DNA of 64,000 bases, from NCBI RefSeq assembly GCF_038433465.1, contig NZ_JAESVF010000002.1:310001-374000 (forward strand), written 5' to 3'. The notes under the pieces were generated by a model that had not been told where the DNA came from, did no database searches, and saw only the letters and a list, made by a program, of their open reading frames with translations. Shown piece after piece: positions 43,795 to 53,393 of the stretch; within the stretch, counting starts at the first letter, position 1; every line of letters starts with the position of its first letter. Source of the stretch: Galbibacter sp038433465 (lineage in GTDB: Bacteria; Bacteroidota; Bacteroidia; Flavobacteriales; Flavobacteriaceae). The position numbers and the translations under genes are program-made.

Positions 43795-43922
43795 AAACTA
43801 ACTCAAAAGCTAACTATTTGGCAGCTTTAAGCCTTATGTAAGGTAAGGCTTATTTCTGCTAAGATTTGGTATCTCCAAGCAGACTTAATAGTTTTTGGAG
43901 GCTATTAACTTAAACTAAACGT
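43795..43922 (+). other. Structured leader before the GlcNAc kinase gene
   Basis: Several exclusive stems can form: AAAGCT with AGCTTT; AAGCCTTA (43829-43836) with TAAGGCTT (43844-43851); CTCCAA with TTGGAG; and TTAATAG with CTATTAA. The last two overlap and cannot coexist, as in a switching leader. No reading frame is evident. This is observation by eye only. Confidence 0.35.
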
Positions 43923-44783
43923 ATGATTTTAATTGTAGATAGTGGTGCAACAAAATCTGATTGGATCGCATTAGATGAAGAAGGAAACAAACTGTTTGTA
44001 ACCAAAACGCTAGGCCTAAGCCCTGAGGTGCTAACAAGCGAAATTATTAATGAGCGTCTTGCTAATAATTTTGAATTGTACAAGCACCGAAAGGAAGTTA
44101 CACAGTTGTATTTTTACGGTGCCGGATGTGGTACCGAAAGAATGCGAAAATTTTTAAAAGGAATTTTTACCGACTACTTTCCTAATGCAAAAATTTCAGT
44201 AAAAGAAGATACCTACGCAGCTATCTACGCAACTGTTGAACCAGAGCAACATGCCGTTGTTTGTATTTTAGGAACAGGGTCCAATTGTAGTTATTGGGAT
44301 GGAAAAGAACTGTACCAAAAAGTAACTTCGCTTGGATATATCTTGATGGATGATTGTAGCGGAAATTACTTCGGAAGACAATTATTGAGAGATTATTACT
44401 ATCATAAAATCCCGAAGAAACTCGCAGTAAAATTTGCTAGTGAATACGATTTGGAAGAAGATAGTATTAAAAACCATTTGTACAAACAACCTAATCCAAA
44501 TACCTATTTAGCAACCTTTGCTCGCTTTTTAATTCAGAATAAAGACGAAGCATATTGCCAGGCTTTAATCAAAAAGGGAATGCAGTTGTTTATTAGTAAT
44601 TCAATCACACAGTTTGAACAAGCTAAAGAAGTGCCAATTCATTTTATAGGAAGTATTGCTTACTATTTACAAGATGAATTAAAACAAATTTTAGCTGAAA
44701 ACGGTTTGTCTATCGGAAAAGTATTAAGACGTCCAATAGATGGATTGGTAGATTACCACAGATCTGTTTTATTCGAAGAATAA
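43923..44783 (+). CDS. N-acetylglucosamine kinase-like BadF/BadG ATPase-family protein
   Basis: Sugar kinase of the BadF/BadG/BcrA/BcrD ATPase family, 286 residues. Phosphate 1 motif VDSGATKSDWIALDEEG at the N-terminus and phosphate 2 motif CILGTGSNCSYWDG near residue 118; the adenosine motif is less clear near FIGSIAYYLQ. The family includes eukaryotic-type N-acetylglucosamine kinase, and Bacteroidota homologues are annotated so. A role in recycling cell-wall amino sugar fits the NagZ-type hydrolase and amidase elsewhere in the window, but that is inference. It has its own structured upstream region and ends at a strong bidirectional terminator. Confidence 0.82.
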   Translation: MILIVDSGATKSDWIALDEEGNKLFVTKTLGLSPEVLTSEIINERLANNFELYKHRKEVTQLYFYGAGCGTERMRKFLKGIFTDYFPNAKISVKEDTYAAIYATVEPEQHAVVCILGTGSNCSYWDGKELYQKVTSLGYILMDDCSGNYFGRQLLRDYYYHKIPKKLAVKFASEYDLEEDSIKNHLYKQPNPNTYLATFARFLIQNKDEAYCQALIKKGMQLFISNSITQFEQAKEVPIHFIGSIAYYLQDELKQILAENGLSIGKVLRRPIDGLVDYHRSVLFEE

Positions 44784-44806
44784 ATTTTTTTAATATACTG
44801 ATACAG

Positions 44807-44838
44807 AAAAGGTTGCTTGAAATTCAAGCAACCTTTTT
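44807..44838. terminator. Bidirectional terminator
   Basis: AAAAGGTTGCTTGAA with TTCAAGCAACCTTTTT forms an almost loop-free perfect stem with T runs on both strands, between the kinase gene and the convergent glycosidase gene. Confidence 0.85.
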
Positions 44839-44868
44839 GTTTTCTTATAAGTTATTGATGTTTGATTG

Positions 44869-46485
44869 CTACTGAATTATTTCTTCTAAAAACAAGCTTT
44901 GATTTCCTGTTCTGTCAACAGCGGTAATTCCAATTTTTTCCAATAATTTTCCGCTTTCTGTTGCCGGAAGTATATAAGAGCTACTTGTTTTTGAAACAAC
45001 AGTATGTTGCCAATTACCACCTTTATATTTAAAGTAGATTACAAAACTTTTAATATCGTTGAGGTTATCATGGTTCCAAATAATATTACACTGTTGGTTT
45101 TTTACAACAGCATTTATGGTTGGTTGTGTAGGAGGAACATTGTCGAGCCAAGCACTTGTTGGTACAATTGCTTTTTCGTTATAAACCCTATTTTTTAATC
45201 CTTCTGTTACATTTTGATACTTCAATAAAGGGGCAATACTCCAATGTATAGCGCCTTTGCTTTTTAAGGTGCTTCTGGTAATTAAAATTTGATTTGTAAT
45301 TTCATCTACATTACTGCTGTCTCCACCAAAGTCTACATTTATTCCAGGCCATAAATGTCTTTTTTGAGAGTTTTCACTTTCCCACCAAGTTAAAAGATCT
45401 GGAAATTGTTGTCCTTTTTTATCGATTTTCCAATACAATTGTGGTGCAAAATAATCAATCCATCCTTCGTTTAACCAAAGTTTTGCGTCGGCGTATAATT
45501 TGTCGTATTGATCAAAACCAACAACAGAAGAAGGATAACCTGGACGCCAAATTCCAAACGGACTAATACCGAACTTTACGTATGGCTTTTCAGTTTTAAT
45601 AGCTTTGTAAACCATTTTTATAAAGTCGTTTACATTACTTCTGCGCCAATCTCCTTTACTTAGTGTTTCGCCAGTTTGTAGGTATGCATTCCAGCTCTTA
45701 TCATCTGGAAAATCTTTTCCGTTGTTGTAAGATTCGTATGGATAAAAATAATCGTCAAAATGAACTCCATCAATATCGTAGCGTTTTACAATATCTGTAA
45801 CTACCGCCAAAGAATGCGCTTTTGTGGCGTCTAAACTTGGATCCATCCACCACATGCCATTTTCTAACTTTACAACCAATTCAGGATGCGTGTTTACAAT
45901 AGATTGCTGTGAAATCTCTTTCCCTTGCGTATGATGTGCGCGATACGGATTTAACCAAACATGAAGTTCGAGTCCGCGTTTATGTGCTTCTTCAATCCAA
46001 AAATTTAGCGGATCGTAATAAGGGGAAGGAGCAACACCTTGTTTGCCTGTTAGGTAGTATGACCACGGTTCGAGTGAACTCTCGTAAAGTGCATCTGCTT
46101 GCGGACGAACTTGAAAAATTGCAGCGTTAAAATTATTTTCAGCTAAAAAATCGAGTAATGCAATCGCTTCTTTTTTCTGTTCTTCCGAAGAAAGACTGGG
46201 TTTACTTGGCCAATTTATGTTTGCTACAGTAGCAATCCAAGCAGCTCTAAATTCTTCAATATTGTAGGGCGTTTTTGGATTCCACTTTAAACTTGCATCA
46301 GCAGTAGTTATATCTATTCCTTCGGAAGGGTTCACATAGGCATAACTCTCCTTTACAGTTTTGGTAGGAGTATTTACAACTTTTGGAGGTTGTTTTACCG
46401 TTTCAATTTTTGTGGATTTACAGGAGGAAGTTGTAATAGCAGCAGCTATAAGAAGCAAGAAACTTGCTTTAAAAAATAACTTCAT
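44869..46485 (-). CDS. Glycoside hydrolase-like GHL10 (DUF187) lipoprotein
   Basis: Lipoprotein of 538 residues with candidate lipid-bearing Cys22 (TTSSC). The main domain (about 78-400) is GHL10/DUF187, a glycosidase-type TIM barrel related to E. coli YngK/DigH: EFRAAWIATVANINWPSK, FNAAIFQVRPQADALYES, LELHVWLNPYRAH, DGVHFDDYFYPY with paired acidic residues, and KFGISPFGIWRPG. DigH cleaves denuded peptidoglycan glycan strands, so a cell-wall role is likely. A fibronectin-type beta domain (about 445-538) ends the protein. It is third in the lptD-ridA-GHL10 set, 41 bp after ridA. Confidence 0.88.
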   Translation of the reverse strand: MKLFFKASFLLLIAAAITTSSCKSTKIETVKQPPKVVNTPTKTVKESYAYVNPSEGIDITTADASLKWNPKTPYNIEEFRAAWIATVANINWPSKPSLSSEEQKKEAIALLDFLAENNFNAAIFQVRPQADALYESSLEPWSYYLTGKQGVAPSPYYDPLNFWIEEAHKRGLELHVWLNPYRAHHTQGKEISQQSIVNTHPELVVKLENGMWWMDPSLDATKAHSLAVVTDIVKRYDIDGVHFDDYFYPYESYNNGKDFPDDKSWNAYLQTGETLSKGDWRRSNVNDFIKMVYKAIKTEKPYVKFGISPFGIWRPGYPSSVVGFDQYDKLYADAKLWLNEGWIDYFAPQLYWKIDKKGQQFPDLLTWWESENSQKRHLWPGINVDFGGDSSNVDEITNQILITRSTLKSKGAIHWSIAPLLKYQNVTEGLKNRVYNEKAIVPTSAWLDNVPPTQPTINAVVKNQQCNIIWNHDNLNDIKSFVIYFKYKGGNWQHTVVSKTSSSYILPATESGKLLEKIGITAVDRTGNQSLFLEEIIQ

Positions 46486-46526
46486 ATTAAAAATTTATGT
46501 GTACTATAAACCCGTTTTTGTAGATT

Positions 46527-46907
46527 TTATTTTACGGCAATCATAGAAATTTCAACATTTACGTTTTTAGGTAAAGTTTTAACGGCAACAGTCTCTCTTG
46601 CTGGTGCTGTGGCTTCATTAAAATAAGCTCCGTAGATGGTGTTAATGATTGAAAAATTATTCATGTCATTTAAAAAAATAGAACTTTTTACTACATTTTC
46701 AAAAGTCATTCCTGCAGCTTCAAGTACAGCTTCTAAGTTTTTCATAACAAGTTTTGCTTCGTCTTCAACTCCAGTAGTTATAAGCTCGTTGGTTGCAGGG
46801 TTGATAGCAATTTGTCCTGAAATATAAAGTGTGTTGTTTGCAAAAACAGCTTGGTTGTATGGGCCAAGTGGAGCCGGGGCTTTGTCGGTGTTAATGATTT
46901 TTTTCAT
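46527..46907 (-). CDS. ridA: RidA family reactive imine deaminase
   Basis: RidA hydrolyses reactive 2-aminoacrylate and other enamine/imine intermediates from PLP enzymes in the cytoplasm. The 126-residue product has APAPLGPYNQAVFANNTLYISGQ at the N-terminus, a conserved KSSIFLNDMNNF, and the substrate-binding arginine in ATAPARETVAVKTLPKNVNVEI. It lies 19 bp after lptD and upstream of the GHL10 gene; a functional link with these envelope genes is not apparent. Confidence 0.95.
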   Translation of the reverse strand: MKKIINTDKAPAPLGPYNQAVFANNTLYISGQIAINPATNELITTGVEDEAKLVMKNLEAVLEAAGMTFENVVKSSIFLNDMNNFSIINTIYGAYFNEATAPARETVAVKTLPKNVNVEISMIAVK

Positions 46908-46926
46908 CTGAATAAAAAGTTATGTT

Positions 46927-49626
46927 CTATAAATTTTTGTCTGGTTCACTTCTCTTTTCCCACTTCAAGTCGCTCAACATAGACGATTTGATTCCGATAA
47001 AGAAAAACCAAGAAGCTCGGCTACTAAACGGAACCCAGTTGAAGTTGAGTCGGAAACTCTTCAAATCTCGAGCAAAACGTAACTGTGTATAGGTAAATCC
47101 TTTCCCTACAAAATCGTACCCCGATGAAACACCAACTTTCCATTGTGGCGTAAGTTCGATGTTACCAGAAAACATGATAGAGTTGTTGGTAATTTCGTTT
47201 TGCCTATTGCTGTTGGAGTAGGTGAGTGAGTACGCTAGACGTAGATCCCACGGTAGTTTTGCGGCGTATGCTTCTGTGGGGACGTCTTCTTTTTCTTCAT
47301 CATCGTCGTTTGCAAAAGTTCGATCGTCACTAAAGTCTTGCGCACGACCAAATAAATCGTCTTCACGACCACCACTTTGTGTATTGTCAATTTTGTCTTT
47401 TTCGTCCTTATCTTTTGAAAACGATTTACTGTTTAACGAGTAACTTACATTCATGTTGGCACTTGTCATTCTGAACAAACTTCCGCCGTTTTCGTAGTTG
47501 AATACATCAATACGAGTTCCGTTATTATCAATAGCGTAAGGATCGAGCGTCGCGCCAAAGTTTACATTCATTTTATTCTGAAAGAACTGCGTTCCTCCAC
47601 TAATTCTCACAGGGCTCCACGGAAGCGAATCAGCAACAATATTATATGAAGTACTTAGGTTTAAGTTGTTCAAAAGCATCACCTTTTTTGCTTCGGTAGC
47701 CGTGGTATCTCGATCTTTAACTTTGGCTTCAACAACGTTGCTTAAAGAAAATCCAATGTTGTTTGAGTTGCTCAAACTTGGAGTTCCGTATAATCCATTT
47801 TCAAATTGCGTGTATTGTACAACTTCGCCATCTTCATCTAAATATTCATCGTAATATTGATCGAAAGCAGGAGTGTATCCGTAACTTACCGAAGGACGCA
47901 TGGTGTGTCGGATAGCTTGTATTTTTGAACCTTCTTTAAAATTGAATGTACCGTAAAGTGTTGTACCAATGCTGGCATTTAAATTATAGGTTCCGTAGCG
48001 AGCAAAATTGTTTAAAGTATCGATGGTTGCCTCTTCTAGCAATGCATCGTAGTCGTTTCTTTTGATGGTTTTAAGTTGCCAAACTTCGTTGTAATTAGCG
48101 CCCACAGATGTACTGAAATACTTAAGGATTTTGAAGTTGGTACTGATTGGAATAGTATGCTGAAAACCAACTTTAGCATCGTCAAACATTTCTTTTTTTA
48201 AGAAATATTCATCAGTGGTACTAATTCTATTTTCTGCTCTAAAATTATACTGAAAGTTAACGTTTTGAATGATTCCTTTTTTAGCTCCATCTCTACTAGC
48301 AAACGGATAAATACGCTCCATACTTGCTTGTAAGGTAGGAAGTGTTAAGTTGATCGATTCCGTTTGTGTATTTTGTTGAATTGAGGTTGTAGCATTTAAA
48401 TTTACCATTGGATACCCCGGAAACGTTTTGTTATACGAAATCGAGGACTGTAAGGTGTTATTTAAAAAGTTTGGCGTGTTTAACTGATTAAATGAGTTTT
48501 GATAGTATTGGCTACTACCAAAGTTTACCGATGCCGATAATCTTGAATTCGGATTTGCTTTTGCATCTTGGCTATGATTCCATTGAATGTTGTAAACGGT
48601 ACTACGACTGTAATCGTCAAAACCACGCTGACTATTAATATTGTTTTCGTATCGTAAACGCATCGAACCTCTAAACTTGTATCGCTTTGCGTAATTGGTT
48701 TCTGTCCTTAAACCGTAACTTCCGTTGGTGTAATAATCTCCCAAAAGGGCTAAATCGAAATAATCGCTAATGGCGAAGTAGTAACCTCCGTTTTGTAAAG
48801 AGTACCCTCTTTGGTTTGTTTGTCCTGGTGTTGGCATAATAATCCCAGAATTTCGTCTTTCTTGCGACATTGGGAAATATGCAAAAGGCACGGCAATTGG
48901 AGTTGGTACATCGGCAATGTACATGTTACTAAAGCCTGCAATAATCTTTTTGTTAGGTACAAACTTTCCTTTTCGAACTCGAATGTAGTAATCGGGATCT
49001 TCCGCATCATCCGAAGTTGTAATTTTTCCTTCTTTTAAAAAGTAAACCGAGTCGTTTTCTTTCTTTACAATTTCAGCAAAAACATTCATGGCTTCTCCAA
49101 CAGATTGCTCTGTTCGAGAGTTAAAAATAAGTGCTTTTTTAGTGTCAAAATTAAAGCGGATAGAATCGGGCTCGATAATACTATTTCCTTGTTTAAAATA
49201 AGGAGGTTGCGTTAAAGCACCGCTAGAATCTTTTATTCGCCCTGCGTATACTTCATTCGTAACATAATCTATTACAATAATTCCCGATTTAAGTTCGTAA
49301 TCTTGGTAATATACTTCAGCTTCATTGTAGAGGTAAATTTTCTTTTCGGTACGACTCATTTTCATGTAGTCTTTCGCTTTGTAATTTATTTTACCTTGAA
49401 GAAAACCTTGTTTTGTAGAGTCTTTAGCAATCGAGTCGGTTGCCGTTGTGTCGATAACAGCGATATCGGTTAATACTTCCGAAGCATTAATATTTATAGA
49501 GTCTGTAGGCTCTGTTTGAGCTTCAATATCTAGCGCTTGTACCTTGGGTCTTTCTTGTGCATAAAAAAAACCACTGATTAACAGAGAGAACAGTGCTAAA
49601 AGTATGTTACGTTTCTTTGCTCGCAA
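46927..49626 (-). CDS. lptD: LPS assembly outer-membrane protein LptD
   Basis: LptD-type barrel that receives lipopolysaccharide from the Lpt bridge and inserts it into the outer leaflet. From the chosen TTG at 49626 the product is 899 residues with a proper signal peptide (MRAKKRNILLALFSLLISGF, cut before QERPK). An OstA-like beta-jellyroll (about 100-270) contains YLYNEAEVYYQDYELKSGIIVIDY, then a large barrel begins after PIAVPFAYFPMSQERRNSGI. An upstream in-frame TTG at 49719 would add 31 residues that bury the signal peptide and lies before a -7 box, so it is rejected. It diverges from amiC and precedes ridA. Confidence 0.9.
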   Translation of the reverse strand: MRAKKRNILLALFSLLISGFFYAQERPKVQALDIEAQTEPTDSININASEVLTDIAVIDTTATDSIAKDSTKQGFLQGKINYKAKDYMKMSRTEKKIYLYNEAEVYYQDYELKSGIIVIDYVTNEVYAGRIKDSSGALTQPPYFKQGNSIIEPDSIRFNFDTKKALIFNSRTEQSVGEAMNVFAEIVKKENDSVYFLKEGKITTSDDAEDPDYYIRVRKGKFVPNKKIIAGFSNMYIADVPTPIAVPFAYFPMSQERRNSGIIMPTPGQTNQRGYSLQNGGYYFAISDYFDLALLGDYYTNGSYGLRTETNYAKRYKFRGSMRLRYENNINSQRGFDDYSRSTVYNIQWNHSQDAKANPNSRLSASVNFGSSQYYQNSFNQLNTPNFLNNTLQSSISYNKTFPGYPMVNLNATTSIQQNTQTESINLTLPTLQASMERIYPFASRDGAKKGIIQNVNFQYNFRAENRISTTDEYFLKKEMFDDAKVGFQHTIPISTNFKILKYFSTSVGANYNEVWQLKTIKRNDYDALLEEATIDTLNNFARYGTYNLNASIGTTLYGTFNFKEGSKIQAIRHTMRPSVSYGYTPAFDQYYDEYLDEDGEVVQYTQFENGLYGTPSLSNSNNIGFSLSNVVEAKVKDRDTTATEAKKVMLLNNLNLSTSYNIVADSLPWSPVRISGGTQFFQNKMNVNFGATLDPYAIDNNGTRIDVFNYENGGSLFRMTSANMNVSYSLNSKSFSKDKDEKDKIDNTQSGGREDDLFGRAQDFSDDRTFANDDDEEKEDVPTEAYAAKLPWDLRLAYSLTYSNSNRQNEITNNSIMFSGNIELTPQWKVGVSSGYDFVGKGFTYTQLRFARDLKSFRLNFNWVPFSSRASWFFFIGIKSSMLSDLKWEKRSEPDKNL

Positions 49627-49675
49627 AGCTTTTAATTCTATTTTTGTATACAGAATGGCTCGGTTTTTGACGTGC

Positions 49676-49683
49676 CAAACATA
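49676..49683 (-). promoter_or_regulatory. Candidate lptD -7 box
   Basis: CAAACATA on the plus strand reads TATGTTTG on the minus strand, an exact TAnnTTTG match 50 bp before the chosen lptD start and downstream of the alternative TTG at 49719. Confidence 0.45.
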
Positions 49684-49761
49684 CGTATATTTTTTGGTCT
49701 GTTTGTTATAGATTAACAAATTTTAATCAAATAATTAACTGTATTTAACCGTTATTATTTT

Positions 49762-50898
49762 ATGAATAGATTTTTTACAGCTACATTTTTAGTAGCTATT
49801 TTATGTTTGATATATCCTTTAACTTCCTACGGAAATAACCCGCCCAATGACGGAAAATTTACCGTTGTTTTAGATGCTGGTCATGGAGGTCATGATCCAG
49901 GTAATATGGGTAATGGGTTTAAAGAGAAAGATATAGCTTTAAAAATTGTGTTGCAAGTAGGTGAGTTGTTAAAAAAAGATCCTTCAATTAATGTGGTGTA
50001 CACACGTAAAGATGATCGTTTTGTAGATCTTTATGTACGTGGTAAAATTGCCAACGAAGCCAAAGCCGATTTGTTTGTGTCGGTACACTGTAACTCACAC
50101 AATTCGAGTGCACACGGAACAGAAACTTTTGTTTTGGGGTTACACGCCAATGAACGAAATTTTGAAGTTGCCAAAAATGAAAACTCGGTAATTTATTTGG
50201 AGGATAACCACGAAGTTAATTATGCTGGTTACGATATTAATGCTCCTGAAAGTTTTATTGGACTTACCATGATGCAAGAAGAGTTTCTAGATCAAAGTGT
50301 GTTGTTAGCAAAAGCCATTCAAGATAATTTTACAGGAAAACTTAAAAGAGTAAACAGGGGTGTAAAGCAAGCAGGATTTATTGTGTTGCATCAAACTTTT
50401 ATGCCTAGTGTGTTGGTGGAAACGGGATTTTTAACGTATAAACCAGAAGGTTCTTATCTTAATTCTAGCAAGGGAAAGTCGGATATGGCGCATTCTATAG
50501 CCGAAGCTATTTTTAAATACAAGCGTGCTATTGATGAAAATGTAGGAGATGATTTTTCTTTTGAAGTGAATGATATTACTACGGATAGCGGGAATCAATC
50601 TTCAGCAGTTGCAACATCTTCAAGTGTGGCAGCGGGCGTAAGTTTTAAAGTGCAAATTGCCGCTGGATCTAGAAAAATTGAAACAAAATCGTATAATTTT
50701 AAAGGATTATCTCCCATCAGCAGAGAAAAAGAAGGAAATATTTACCGATATTATTACGGAGAAACTTCGAGCTACGACCGTGTAAAAAGCTTGATGAGCG
50801 AAGCCAAAAGAAAAGGGTATGGCAGTAGTTTTATTGTAGCTTTTAAAAATGGCGAAAAAGTTAAAGTAAAATCGGTGCTCAATTCCATGTCAAATTAG
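49762..50898 (+). CDS. N-acetylmuramoyl-L-alanine amidase with SPOR-like domain
   Basis: Periplasmic zinc amidase that cuts the bond between MurNAc and the peptide stem. Signal peptide to about residue 24, Amidase_3 domain (about 33-250) with zinc ligands in VLDAGHGGHDPGN, Glu in FKEKDIAL, His in VSVHCNSHNSSAHGTETF, and catalytic Glu in VETGFLTY. A serine/threonine-rich linker (about 270-290) leads to a SPOR-like C-terminal domain (SFKVQIAAGSRKI to YGSSFIVAFKNG) that could bind denuded glycan at the septum. It resembles AmiC-type daughter-cell separation enzymes. Divergent from lptD; the MCE gene follows after 161 bp. Confidence 0.92.
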   Translation: MNRFFTATFLVAILCLIYPLTSYGNNPPNDGKFTVVLDAGHGGHDPGNMGNGFKEKDIALKIVLQVGELLKKDPSINVVYTRKDDRFVDLYVRGKIANEAKADLFVSVHCNSHNSSAHGTETFVLGLHANERNFEVAKNENSVIYLEDNHEVNYAGYDINAPESFIGLTMMQEEFLDQSVLLAKAIQDNFTGKLKRVNRGVKQAGFIVLHQTFMPSVLVETGFLTYKPEGSYLNSSKGKSDMAHSIAEAIFKYKRAIDENVGDDFSFEVNDITTDSGNQSSAVATSSSVAAGVSFKVQIAAGSRKIETKSYNFKGLSPISREKEGNIYRYYYGETSSYDRVKSLMSEAKRKGYGSSFIVAFKNGEKVKVKSVLNSMSN

Positions 50899-51059
50899 AA
50901 CCAATCTTAGCGAAATTATTTCTAATTTTGTTGTTTATTGTTTAGCAACGCTATATAAAAATGAGAGTTGTTACTGAAGATTTTCCGATACAAACATCGG
51001 AGCAACGCACCAGCCAATGTTGGTGTTTAAATTAATTAAGCGAGTAAAATAAATAGCTT

Positions 51060-52016
51060 TTGAAACTAACTAAAGAACTTAAAACTGGAATTATAGTAAT
51101 AGGCGGAATTGTCTTGTTTATCTTAGGTTTTACCTTTTTAAAAGGACATAGTTTATTTAATTCTAGTAGAACGTATTACGCTGTTTACGACAATGTAAAT
51201 GGTTTGTCGTCTGGAACTGCAGTAAGCATTAACGGATTGCAAGTAGGGAATATAAGCGATATAAACTTTATCGACGGAAAAGGAAATTTGGTAATTGCGT
51301 TTACAGTAAATAGCAATTTTCAGTTTTCAAAAAACAGTGTAGCCGAAATTTACGATACAGGACTCATAAGCGGGAAAGGTTTACGCGTTGTGCCAGTGCA
51401 CGATGGCGGTCCGCAGTCTAAATCGGGCGATACTTTATTAAGTAATATCGATCCAGGACTTACCGATATGGTTGCTAGTAAATTGGCGCCGTTGCAAAAA
51501 AGTTTGGATGGCGTGCTTAAAAATGCCGATTCGGTAATGGTAGGCGTTGACGATATTTTAGACGACGAAACTCGTGCAAATATCAAATCGAGTCTTAAAA
51601 ACTTAGAGCAGGTAATTGCCAATTTCAATCAAGCTTCTGGAACATTAAACACTTTGTTGGCAAACAATAAAGATAAGTTAGATCGTTCTTTGAGTAATAT
51701 CGATAATTTATCGGCTAATTTGTCTAAAGTGAGCGATACATTGGCAACAGCAGGAATTGGTGATGCTATTGGCGATTTGAAAAACAGTATGGCGAAATTA
51801 GACGTAATAATGGCCAAAATAGAATCTGGAGACGGATCTGTTGGGAAGTTATTGAACGACGAAGAATTGTATACCAACTTAACAGATGCTTCTATGGAAC
51901 TCGAATTGCTTTTAGAAGACCTGAGATTGAATCCTAAACGATATGTTCATTTCTCATTGTTTGGAAGAAAGAATAAACCTTACGAAGCGCCAGAAGAAGA
52001 AACTAACAACGAATAG
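51060..52016 (+). CDS. MlaD/MCE family lipid-transport protein
   Basis: MCE-domain protein of 318 residues anchored by one N-terminal helix (about 9-27). The MCE domain (about 36-117) has YYAVYDNVNGLSSGTAVSINGLQVGNI; a long helical part with SLKNLEQVIANFNQASGTL and repeated NID/NLS helices follows, typical of the Ttg2C/MlaD proteins that form hexameric tunnels for phospholipids. The TTG at 51060 gives the canonical LTKELKTGIIVIGGI start. No MlaE permease or MlaF ATPase gene is adjacent. The next gene starts immediately after its stop codon. Confidence 0.9.
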   Translation: MKLTKELKTGIIVIGGIVLFILGFTFLKGHSLFNSSRTYYAVYDNVNGLSSGTAVSINGLQVGNISDINFIDGKGNLVIAFTVNSNFQFSKNSVAEIYDTGLISGKGLRVVPVHDGGPQSKSGDTLLSNIDPGLTDMVASKLAPLQKSLDGVLKNADSVMVGVDDILDDETRANIKSSLKNLEQVIANFNQASGTLNTLLANNKDKLDRSLSNIDNLSANLSKVSDTLATAGIGDAIGDLKNSMAKLDVIMAKIESGDGSVGKLLNDEELYTNLTDASMELELLLEDLRLNPKRYVHFSLFGRKNKPYEAPEEETNNE

Positions 52017-53345
52017 ATGCACTATATTTCTCAAATACTTTTCGCAATTATATTAATAGCCGGGATTGGATATTTTGCTAATAATGTTAAAAAATTAGTT
52101 CGAAATATTAAGCTTGGCCGTGCGATAGATCGAACAGATAATAAATCGCAACGTTGGACAAATATGGCCAGAATTGCTTTGGGACAACAAAAAATGGTTG
52201 TTCGTCCAATTGCAGGGTTTCTTCATGTTATAGTTTATGTTGGGTTTATCATTATCAATATTGAAGTTTTAGAAATTATTATTGACGGACTTTTTGGTAC
52301 GCACCGCGTGTTTGCTCCGCTGGGTAGCGTGTACAATTTTTTAATTGGTTCGTTTGAGATTTTAGCATTTTTGGTAATTGTTTCAGTAACCATATTTTGG
52401 ATTCGTAGAAACATTATAAAATTAAAACGATTCTTTTATGCTGAAATGAGAGGGTGGCCTAAAAGCGACGGAAATATTATTTTGTATTTTGAAGTTGTAT
52501 TGATGCTACTTTTCTTAACAATGAACGGAGCAGATTATACCCTGCAACAAATGGGAGCAGCACATTATACACAAGCAGGTGCATTCCCAATTAGTCAAGT
52601 TTTTGTGCCTATTTTTGAAAACTTTAGTGAGCAAGCGCTAATCTTGATTGAGCGAGCTGCTTGGTGGATGCATATTATCGGGATTTTAACATTCTTAAAC
52701 TATCTTTACTTTTCAAAGCATTTACATATTTTATTAGCTTTCCCAAATACGTGGTTTGCTAATTTAAATCCGAAAGGACAGTTCGAAAATTTAGAATCGG
52801 TTACCAATGAGGTTAAATTAATGTTAGACCCAAGTGCCGATCCTTTTGCAATGCCAGAAGAAGGAGCCGCCGACGAAGTACCAGAAAAATTTGGAGCTTC
52901 TGATGTTACCGATTTAAATTGGGTGCAATTACTCAATGCATACACCTGTACCGAATGTGGTCGTTGTACTAGCGAATGTCCTGCTGCACAAACAGGGAAG
53001 AAGCTGTCGCCACGAAAAATTATGATGGATACAAGAGACCGCTTGGAAGAAGTAGGTAAAAATATCGATGCCAATAAAGGAACTTTTGTAGACGACGGAA
53101 AACAGTTGTTAAATAATTATATCACGCCAGAAGAATTGTGGGCGTGTACCACTTGTAACGCTTGTGTTGAGGCTTGCCCAGTAAGCATCAGTCCGCTTTC
53201 AATCATTATGGATATGCGTCAGTACTTAGTAATGGAGCAATCGGCAGCACCAATGGAGTTGAACAATATGATGGGGAATATAGAAAACAATGGAGCGCCA
53301 TGGCCTTATAATCAAATGGATCGATTAAATTGGAAATCAGAATAA
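52017..53345 (+). CDS. NarI/HdrC-like membrane iron-sulfur protein
   Basis: Membrane protein of 442 residues in two parts. The N-terminal half has about five helices (near 5-22, 66-84, 105-128, 153-170, 213-233) with helix-borne histidines H70, H219, H235 and H237 that could hold heme b, as in NarI/DsrM-type quinone-interacting subunits. The C-terminal half carries two [4Fe-4S] motifs, CTECGRCTSECP and CTTCNACVEACP. This combination matches the heterodisulfide-reductase-related (HdrC/DsrMK/GlpC) redox proteins. It directly abuts the MCE gene and, with the CCG-domain protein two genes on, forms an HdrB/HdrC-type pair. Electron partners are unknown. Confidence 0.85.
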   Translation: MHYISQILFAIILIAGIGYFANNVKKLVRNIKLGRAIDRTDNKSQRWTNMARIALGQQKMVVRPIAGFLHVIVYVGFIIINIEVLEIIIDGLFGTHRVFAPLGSVYNFLIGSFEILAFLVIVSVTIFWIRRNIIKLKRFFYAEMRGWPKSDGNIILYFEVVLMLLFLTMNGADYTLQQMGAAHYTQAGAFPISQVFVPIFENFSEQALILIERAAWWMHIIGILTFLNYLYFSKHLHILLAFPNTWFANLNPKGQFENLESVTNEVKLMLDPSADPFAMPEEGAADEVPEKFGASDVTDLNWVQLLNAYTCTECGRCTSECPAAQTGKKLSPRKIMMDTRDRLEEVGKNIDANKGTFVDDGKQLLNNYITPEELWACTTCNACVEACPVSISPLSIIMDMRQYLVMEQSAAPMELNNMMGNIENNGAPWPYNQMDRLNWKSE

Positions 53346-53393
53346 ATTCAATTCAGAAAAAGAAAAAATTAAACCAACAAATATAACTTTAAA

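Noticed and set aside
50961..51035. Possible 24-codon small ORF between the amidase and MCE genes, with two short hairpins
   Set aside because: It has an ATG after an A-rich stretch, but no similarity is recognisable and the hairpins (TCCGAT/ATCGGA and CACCA/TGGTG) could equally be an untranslated leader; not enough to call a gene.
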